A model generated the notes under the pieces. That model had not been told where the DNA came from and did not search any database. It was given only the letters and a program-made list of their open reading frames with translations. From Amorphophallus konjac (lineage: Eukaryota > Streptophyta > Magnoliopsida > Alismatales > Araceae), in the NCBI GenBank assembly GCA_022559845.1, contig CM040128.1:175638413-175702412 (forward strand): DNA of 64,000 nucleotides. Direction: 5' to 3'. The translations under genes were made by a program, and so were the position numbers. Positions within the stretch are counted from its first letter, which is position 1. Each line of letters opens with the position of its first letter. This document shows positions 57,530-64,000 of this stretch, piece by piece.

Positions 57530-57547
57530 TGGTATCAGAGCCTAGGT
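57530..57547 (+). other. Primer-binding site of element E
   Basis: TGGTATCAGAGCCTAGGT, seven bases after the LTR end; initiator-Met tRNA type, identical to the site of element C. Confidence 0.87.
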
Positions 57548-57758
57548 TTTCAAACTTAGGGAACTAGAAGAAATAAAAGGTTAGAAATTGATATCTAAGT
57601 AAAAAAAAACTTGAGTCCAAGGATAGGTAAAACCTGAGTCCAAGGATAGATACACCTTACCCGGTGAGATGGATAGAGCTATGGGTTAAGTTCTATAATG
57701 ACTTTTGACCTTATAAGAAAACCCGATCTTTATCATACATAAACTCTTTTGTAGGATC

Positions 57759-59365
57759 ATGGCTGCAGAAAGAGCACAATGGCGGGAGATGCAGCGCACC
57801 GTGCAAGGCCTCACACAGGCACTACAGCAAGTGGCCCAAGGCGGAGCAAACCATGGAGCGGGTGATCTCCATAGGAGTTTTCGTAACATGAACCCACCGA
57901 GGTTCACGAGTTCGTCCGACCCCGAGGATGCTGAGAATTGGCTAAAGGAGATGGGACGAATCTTCCGTGTAATGCAATGCGCAGACGAGGAGAAGGTTTT
58001 ATTGGCCGTATTCCAACTGGAGCGGGACGCTCGATGCTGGTGAGAATCCATAGAAGCAACACTGCCTGGATACCATGTCACATGGGATGAATTCACGGAG
58101 CATTTCAACAACAAGTACTTCTCCGACCATATCTAGGAGAAGAAGGCCGCAGAATTCGCCGTTCTAAAACAACGGGGCTTGAAAGTGGCCGAGTATGAGG
58201 CCCATTTTTCCAGATTATCTAGGTATGCACCCCACTTGGAGTGTACAAAAAAGATGAAGGCGAGAAGGTTCCTCAACGGGCTTCGGCCCCATTATATTAC
58301 ACAGCTTGCACTGATGGACATCCAAGCCTATTCGGAGATAGTTCGGCATGCCCAATTGCTAGAAGACGCCACCGAATTATCCGAGAGAATCCGAGGAAGA
58401 GACAAGAAGGAACCTGTCTCAAGCCCAGAAAAATTCAAACAATCATTGAACAAGAAAGGGTTCTTCATGGGAGGAGAGCCCTCCAAGGCAAAGAAATTCC
58501 AGAAGAATGACAGTCCATTCTCCATCGCCACACCCTCAAAGGAGATTTGCAAGTATTGTGATAAAGCTGGTCATAAGACCGAGGAATACTAGAGGAAGTT
58601 AGGAGCTTGTCTTCGATGCGAGAGTCGAGAACATCGAATCCCAGACTGCCCACTGATGAAGGAGCAAGACACCAAAGATGAGAAGCGTCTGGTAAAGAAA
58701 CAAGGCCGTCTGCAAGCTCTCCGAGAGACGGAACCCACTGAAGGCGGAATTGTGGAAGGTACTCTCACTATTTGTTCAAAAACTGCTCAAGTTTTATTTG
58801 TTAGCGGAGTAACTCATTCATTCGTTTCCAAGAACTTTGCTGCTTCATTTTCTAAGAAACATGAACTATTAGATTTGGTCATATCTACACCTCTTGGGGA
58901 TGAGTTTGATATCACTTATCACTATCCAAATTGTAAAGTGGTGATTAAGGGAAGCAATTTACATGCTGACCTGATATGCCTAGATATGAAGGGTTATGAT
59001 GTCATACTAGGTGCCGACTGGCTATCCACATACCAAGCAACTGTAGATTGCCAGCATGGTAAGGTAACTATCGTGGATTTTCCAGAGCTAGTTTACAATA
59101 GCCCTCGGAGTAAATCACTTCTTATATCAGCACTCCGAGCTAGAAAGCTTATGGATAAGGGATGCATGGCTTTCATAGCATCCGTGACTACCACGGAAGT
59201 CGAGAAGGTTAAACTTGAAGACATCCGTGTAATTTGGGATTTTCCCAATGTTTTTCCAGAAGATTTACCCGGCTTACCCCCGGAAAGGGAAGTGTCATTC
59301 ACAATTGACCTTGTCCTTGGTGCAAGTATGGGCATTACGAATGTACTGTTATGCCTTTCGGACTA
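57759..59365 (+). pseudogene. gag: gag and protease of element E
   Basis: ATG 57759 (MAAERAQWREMQRTVQGL). One frame to about 59320 with stops at 58041 (TGA where C has TGG), 58134 (TAG for CAG) and 58590 (TAG where C has TGG). gag: NMNPPRFTSSSDPEDAENWL, AEYEAHFSRLSRYAPHL, NGLRPHYITQLALMD; knuckles CKYCDKAGHKTEEY (last Cys lost to Tyr) and CLRCESREHRIPDC. Protease near 58795 reads VLFVSGVTHSFVS, so the catalytic DTG is changed to VSG: protease dead. It then runs into the RT deletion near 59325. Confidence 0.83.
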
Positions 59366-60231
59366 ACAAATGCCCCCGTAACTTTTATGCAGTGAATGAA
59401 CAGCATATTCAGGCCCTACTTAGACCAATTTATTGTGGTCTTTATTGATGATATCATGATCTATTCAAAGACCGAAGAGGATCATGAAGAACATCTCAAG
59501 AAGGCACTGCAGATATTGAGGGAAAACAAACTATACGCCAAATTCAGCAAATGCGAGTTCTGGCTCGAGGAAGTATCCTTCTTAGGCCATATTATTTCGA
59601 AGAACGGGATTGTTGTTGACCCGTCAAAGGTCGAAGCCATGAAGAACTGGGAATGACCCACAAATGCAACGAAAATTTGAAGCTTCTTGGGTCTGGCTGG
59701 TTACTACCGGCATTTTATCAAGGACTTCTCCAAGATTGTTGTTCCTCTGACCAGGTTAACCCACAAGGAAGTACCTTATGAGTGGAATGAAGACTGTGAA
59801 AAGAGTTTCCAAGCTTTAAAGGATCTCTTGACCACTACTCCAGTCTTATCATTATCAATTGAAGGAGAAAAATACGAGGTATATATCGATGCTTCGGGTA
59901 TTGGCCTCGAATGTGTATTGATGCAAAATGGAAGAGTTATTTCGTACTCTTCCCGACAATTGAAGAAATATGAAGAGAACTACCCGGTTCATGACTTAGA
60001 ACTGGTCGTGGTAGTATTTGCCTTGAAGATCTGGAGACATTATCTCTACGGAGAACAATTCACTGTATACTCTGATCATAAAAGCCTCAAGTACTTATTC
60101 TCCCAAAAGGAGCTGAACATGCGGCAAAGGCGTTGACTCGAGTATCTCAAGGATTTTGACTTCACTATACACTACCATCCTGGTAAGGGTAATTCGTAGC
60201 TGATGCCCTTAGTCGAAAGCCGAGAACAATA
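59326..60231 (+). pseudogene. Reverse transcriptase (5' part deleted) and RNase H of element E
   Basis: Compared with element C, about 335 bp are missing between GxVLGA and the YGHYE-like segment, removing the palm motif with the first catalytic Asp (DLRSGYHQ in C). The remainder is present in another frame: [11 protein letters not shown], a TGA at ~59393, [40 protein letters not shown], then RNase [18 protein letters not shown]. Further stops are at 59654 (TGA) and 60134 (TGA for TGG), and a frame shift is near 60195. RT activity is impossible. Confidence 0.82.
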
Positions 60232-61766
60232 TTGGCCAACTGTATGATACAAGAATGGAAGTTGCTGGAGAAATTCTCTAAGCTTGATATCAGCACAGAT
60301 GAGAAGAACATGTGTATTATTCTATCTTATATGAGCCTACATCCATATTTGCTACCTGAAATCAAGAAGCTACAGGAAGAAGATTCCTCACTAGTGGAGA
60401 TAAAGAGCAAGCTGAACGAGAGACTTGATTTCAAGCTGGCACCTTATGGCAGACTGTTATTTCATGAACGAACATGTGTGCCCGACTGTCCCGAGTTGAA
60501 GAAGAAGATTCTTAAAGAAACTCGTCGATCGAGGTACACGATCCACCCTGGAGCCACTAAGATGTACCAAGATTTGAAAAGAACTTTCTGGTGGCCTAAC
60601 ATGAAATGGGAGGTAGCAGACTTTGTATCTCGTTGCCTCACATGTCAACAAGTGAAGGCGGAACATCAAAAACCCGCTGGAAAGCTACATCCGCTGGATA
60701 TTCTCAAGTGGAAGTGGGAAGATATTGGCATGGACTTTATCATGGGTTTGCCCAAGTCTAGGGGAGGATATGATGGAATTTGGGTAATTATCGACCGGCT
60801 AACTAAATCGGCCCATTTCTTACCCATCAAAAGCCGATGGTCAGTCGACGTACTTGCTGCCCTATATATTAAGGAGATGGTAAGATTGCATGGAGTTCCC
60901 GTCTCGATCGTATCTGACCGAGACCCACGCTTCACCTCTCATTTCTGGAAGAGTCTACAACACTCTTTAGGGATGAAACTCAACTACAGTACTACTTTCC
61001 ATCCCAAACAGATGGACAGACTGAGAGGACAAATCAAGTTGTGGAACATATGTTGAGGGCATGCATTATAGATTTCAGAGGAAGCTGGCATGACCACTTA
61101 CCACTAGCCGAATTTGCATATAATAACAGCTATCAAGCCAGTATACAAATGGCACCTTTTGAGGCATTATATGGTAGGAGTTGCCGATCTCCTATATGCT
61201 GGGATGAAGTCGGTGAAAAATAAATTCTAGACCCAGACATGGTACGAGATTGTACCGATAAGATACATCTCATTAGAGAAAGGTTCAAGATAGCACAGTC
61301 CAGGCAGAAATCTTATGTTGATAACAAAAGGTGAGACCTGGAATTTCAAGCTGGAGATCATGTTTTCCTCAAGGTATCTCCCGACCGAGGCATTAGAAGA
61401 TTCGGTGTTAAGGGCAAACTAACACCAATGTTTATTGGTCCATTCGAAGTGCTGGAAAGAGTAGGCGAGGTGGCTTATCGCATCGCCCTACCTCCGTAAC
61501 TGTCAGAAGTGCACAACGTGTTTCATGTTTCTATGCTGAAGAAATACGTGCACGATCCTTTTCATGTCATTGACCACATTGATTTAGTGGTACAGAAGGA
61601 CCTTACCTACGAGCAGAGGCCAATGAAGATCCTCGACCGAGAAGTTCGAGTTCTAAGGAACAAGACGATCCTTATGGTGAAAATTCAATGGAATCGATGC
61701 TTAGAACAAGAAGCTACATGGGAAACTAAAGAATCTATGAAAAGGATATTTCCGGAGTTATTCTAA
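60232..61766 (+). pseudogene. Integrase and Tekay-type chromodomain of element E
   Basis: 60232-61008: HHCC zinc region (HPGATKMYQDLKRTFWWPN, CLTCQQVKAEHQKP), MDFIMGLPKSRGGYDGIWV and VSDRDPRFTSHFW. A frameshift near 61008 occurs right at the third catalytic region (HPKQMD), then EFAYNNSYQASIQMAPFEAL, a TAA at ~61221 and TGA at ~61333. 61509-61766: VHNVFHVSMLKKYVHDPFHV and the chromodomain LDREVRVLRNKTILMVKIQW ... EQEATWETKESMKRIFPELF, Tekay type. Element C lost this part, so E supplies the best view of the family. Confidence 0.83.
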
Positions 61767-61845
61767 TTGTGAGTACTCTGCACTCTTCCTATTCTCGCAT
61801 GCTACAGTTAAATTTGGGGACTAAATTCTTTTAAGTGGGGGAGGG
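61767..61845 (+). other. 3' untranslated stretch and polypurine tract of element E
   Basis: About 65 bp after the last stop, then AAGTGGGGGAGGG (61833-61845) directly before the LTR start TGTAGCACC. This is the tract of which only GGAGGG survives next to the element C 3' LTR. Confidence 0.8.
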
Positions 61846-64000
61846 TGTAGCACCCCTGATAAATACCTTGGAGTAAATTTAAAACTTCTTCCTAAAAGAA
61901 ATCATACATGAAAGCCTTACATAAAGAATCCAACCTCACAAGGACTACTATATAAATATACAAGCCAATGTCCCTTTATGCCATAAAGAAACATGAAGGC
62001 TTTATGTAAAGAGCCAAACCTCTTGGGGGCTAGCATATAAATGTACAACCATCACTTTTTGTATAGTACGTAGTGACTTTTCCTAAACGAATCTTACATG
62101 AGAGGTCTTGTACAAAGAACCAAAACATGAGAGGGTTATTATATAAAAGTGCAAGACAAACTTTAACACATGGGCCATGGGTTGTACGTAAGTGCTTTCC
62201 ACCTTTTCCAACTTCCAAATTGAAGACTATACACTTGGGTGCCATTTATAATATTGAAGACATACATAGAGGCGTCATTTTCAATAGGACCCCATCCCAT
62301 TATAATATTAATATATGTGTGTACATCTTGAATGCTAACACGTGAATGTGGCAGAATTGTCTAAAAATTAATGCCCTCTTGCAAGGGCGTCATTCCCATG
62401 AAATAATGCCACCTAAACTAATGACGTCCTCATGCAAGGCGTCATTTATGTGAATAGTACCACTTAGATTAATGAACGACCCCTTACAAGGGCGTCATTT
62501 AAACCTATGTTTCTAGAAGGTTGAGACACAAGCAACCCATTTTAGCTGGCAAAAACAATGCCCACTCAGCAAGACCCACAAGACATTAAACCAATGTCTT
62601 ACCATCCCTATATCTAATCCCCTCTGTAGCACTGACATAGGCTACTGCCGCGTCAGTGCTGAAGGAGCGTCTTCTTCCCGAATCTACGTCCTGCTGCGAT
62701 CCTGCTGCAGCTTCTGAACCTCGTATCACACGTCAAAAGGTAGGTGTTCTCAAATCCTTGCCTAACTAGTAGCAAAATAGGTTAACATATGCATGCTTAG
62801 AGTTAGATTAACTCATCCTCCATGTTATATATATATATATTACCTGGCTTTCCATGATCAAGAAATAATACCATGTTATACATATTTTAATAGCTTGTTA
62901 CACATGTCGCATATGATTCTATACATACTATTACCATAATCTTTATGAGTTTAAACTTAGTTTGTTAACATGATTTCATGAGTTTTGAACATATTTTATC
63001 ACACTAGCTTTTCAGTCTTAATAATCATGTTTTAAACCTTAATATATAGCCTCTGTTACATAGAATACGTTAATGTTTTAAAACTCGGGGGGTCCCAGCC
63101 CTCTTGTAAATGGCGCCCCTGACCAGGGCGCCAATTGTCAAATTGAAGACTCCGCGAGGAGTCGTCAATTAATTGAAGACATGTACAATGTTGTCAATTC
63201 AATTTTCTGAAATTTTAAGTAATTGATAATTCAACACATTCAAAAATCCATAACTATCAAACAAAAGCATGAAATTTATACATGAACATGTTTTTGGAAT
63301 CCTGATATTTTTCCCTACCTGCACGTACTCTTACTTTCTGATTCGGAGTAACTTCACACTGATGAATAGTGCACACTCATCTGTAAATGGCGCCCCTGAC
63401 CAGGGCGCCAATTACAGAATGGAAGACTCCGCGAGGAGTCGTCAATTAAATGAAGACTTGAGCAATGACGTCAATTCTATTTTTTGGAATTTTTAGAAAG
63501 TAAATTAACGCATTCAAAAATCTATAACTAATAAACTGAACCATGAAAATTTTGCCAGAATATACTTCTGTGACCCTGAGATTTTTCTCCACCTGACCAT
63601 GTCTTCGGATTCTGATTCGGAGAAACTTTGAAGAAATGAATAGTTACTTGTATCATAGAATGTAACATTCTGATACGAAGCACAACTCACTTGTAAAACA
63701 ACTCAATTAGTGACCCTACACAGTGTCATCAATTCGAGTTGAACCTGTACTTAAATTGAAGACACTCCGGAGAGTCTTCAATTAAATGAAGATTGCCCAC
63801 AGAGTCTTCAATTTGTTAAATAGCGGCAGCCAGCAAGTCTTCAATTAATTGAAGACTGCTTAAAGGGTTACCAATTCTTTATATATATATATTCAAAAAA
63901 AACAAAACAGCAATTACAAAATTGACGGCAGCCAGGTCATCTTCATTTAAATGAAGACTTCCTGGGGGGTGCCAATTTGATATATATATATATATAATTC
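61846..64000 (+). repeat. 3' LTR of element E, cut by the window end
   Basis: Matches 43870-44587 then 54505-56040 without interruption, so it shows the empty insertion site of element D. It has one instead of three 33-bp units, lacks the ~37 bp around 55929-55967, and reaches the (TA)n tract at the window end. About 1.5 kb should follow outside. Confidence 0.9.

Larger units (their letters stand above)
43870..64000 (+). mobile_element. Element E: Tekay/Del-type chromovirus with element D inside its 5' LTR
   Basis: 5' LTR in two parts (43870-44587 and 54510-57522), PBS, gag, protease, RT, RNase H, integrase with Tekay-type chromodomain (57759-61766), polypurine tract, and a 3' LTR from 61846 that runs off the window. 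Coding similarity to element C is extensive, but the LTR middles differ. RT is disabled by a ~335-bp internal deletion. The left flank TCTGG (43865-43869) should be its target duplication; the right end is not in view. Confidence 0.87.

Overview
The window looks like intergenic heterochromatin from a flowering plant. I found no host gene, rRNA or tRNA. Almost every base can be assigned to LTR retrotransposons of plant lineages: a Sirevirus-like Ty1/copia element, a giant Tat (Ogre/Retand-type) Ty3/gypsy element, two Tekay/Del-type chromoviruses, one chromovirus that may be Galadriel-like, a second Tat fragment, and an older copia scrap. The species cannot be named from this sequence.

Layout. 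1-283 is an unassigned flank. 284-9367 is element A (plus strand), a non-autonomous Sirevirus-like copia with a gag carrying six CCHC knuckles, no pol, seven polypurine tracts and a 3.1-kb LTR packed with a GTCTGTACA-type motif. An 836-bp tandem duplication covers the end of its 3' LTR and the flank (8767-10438). 9368-10494 is an LTR-like fragment and 10495-11400 an antisense copia gag/protease scrap. 11401-41408 is element C (minus strand, Tekay-type). It is split by element B, a Tat element of about 21.3 kb at 14895-36209 that entered close to C's polypurine tract. 41409-43869 is element F, a truncated Tat fragment. 43870 to beyond 64000 is element E (plus strand, Tekay-type), whose 5' LTR is interrupted by element D (44588-54504), a nearly intact chromovirus flanked by a perfect 5-bp duplication, TGCCC. 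The nesting is therefore B inside C, and D inside E; E in turn interrupts F.

Element B is the most unusual object. Downstream of pol it carries two genes on the opposite strand, at 27540-30015 and 30602-32912. Each starts with a similar short exon (MEGESS...RLSDLEGH.S), has a TATA box about 100 bp upstream, and has a phase-0 GT-AG first intron. Each has a large core resembling plant-mobile-domain-type proteins and a homologous arginine/glutamate-rich coiled-coil C-terminus. The first can be modelled as six exons, all of lengths divisible by three, open throughout at about 697 residues, although gag-pol of the same element has six nonsense codons and a frameshift.

Decay pattern. In A, B and D most inactivating changes are in-frame TAG/TAA codons (one TGA) explainable by C-to-T change at CAG, CAA or CGA, with very few frameshifts; C and E show a similar but noisier pattern. 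This is what long-term cytosine methylation would leave. D is the least damaged element. All functional calls are from motifs read by eye; no database search was run.
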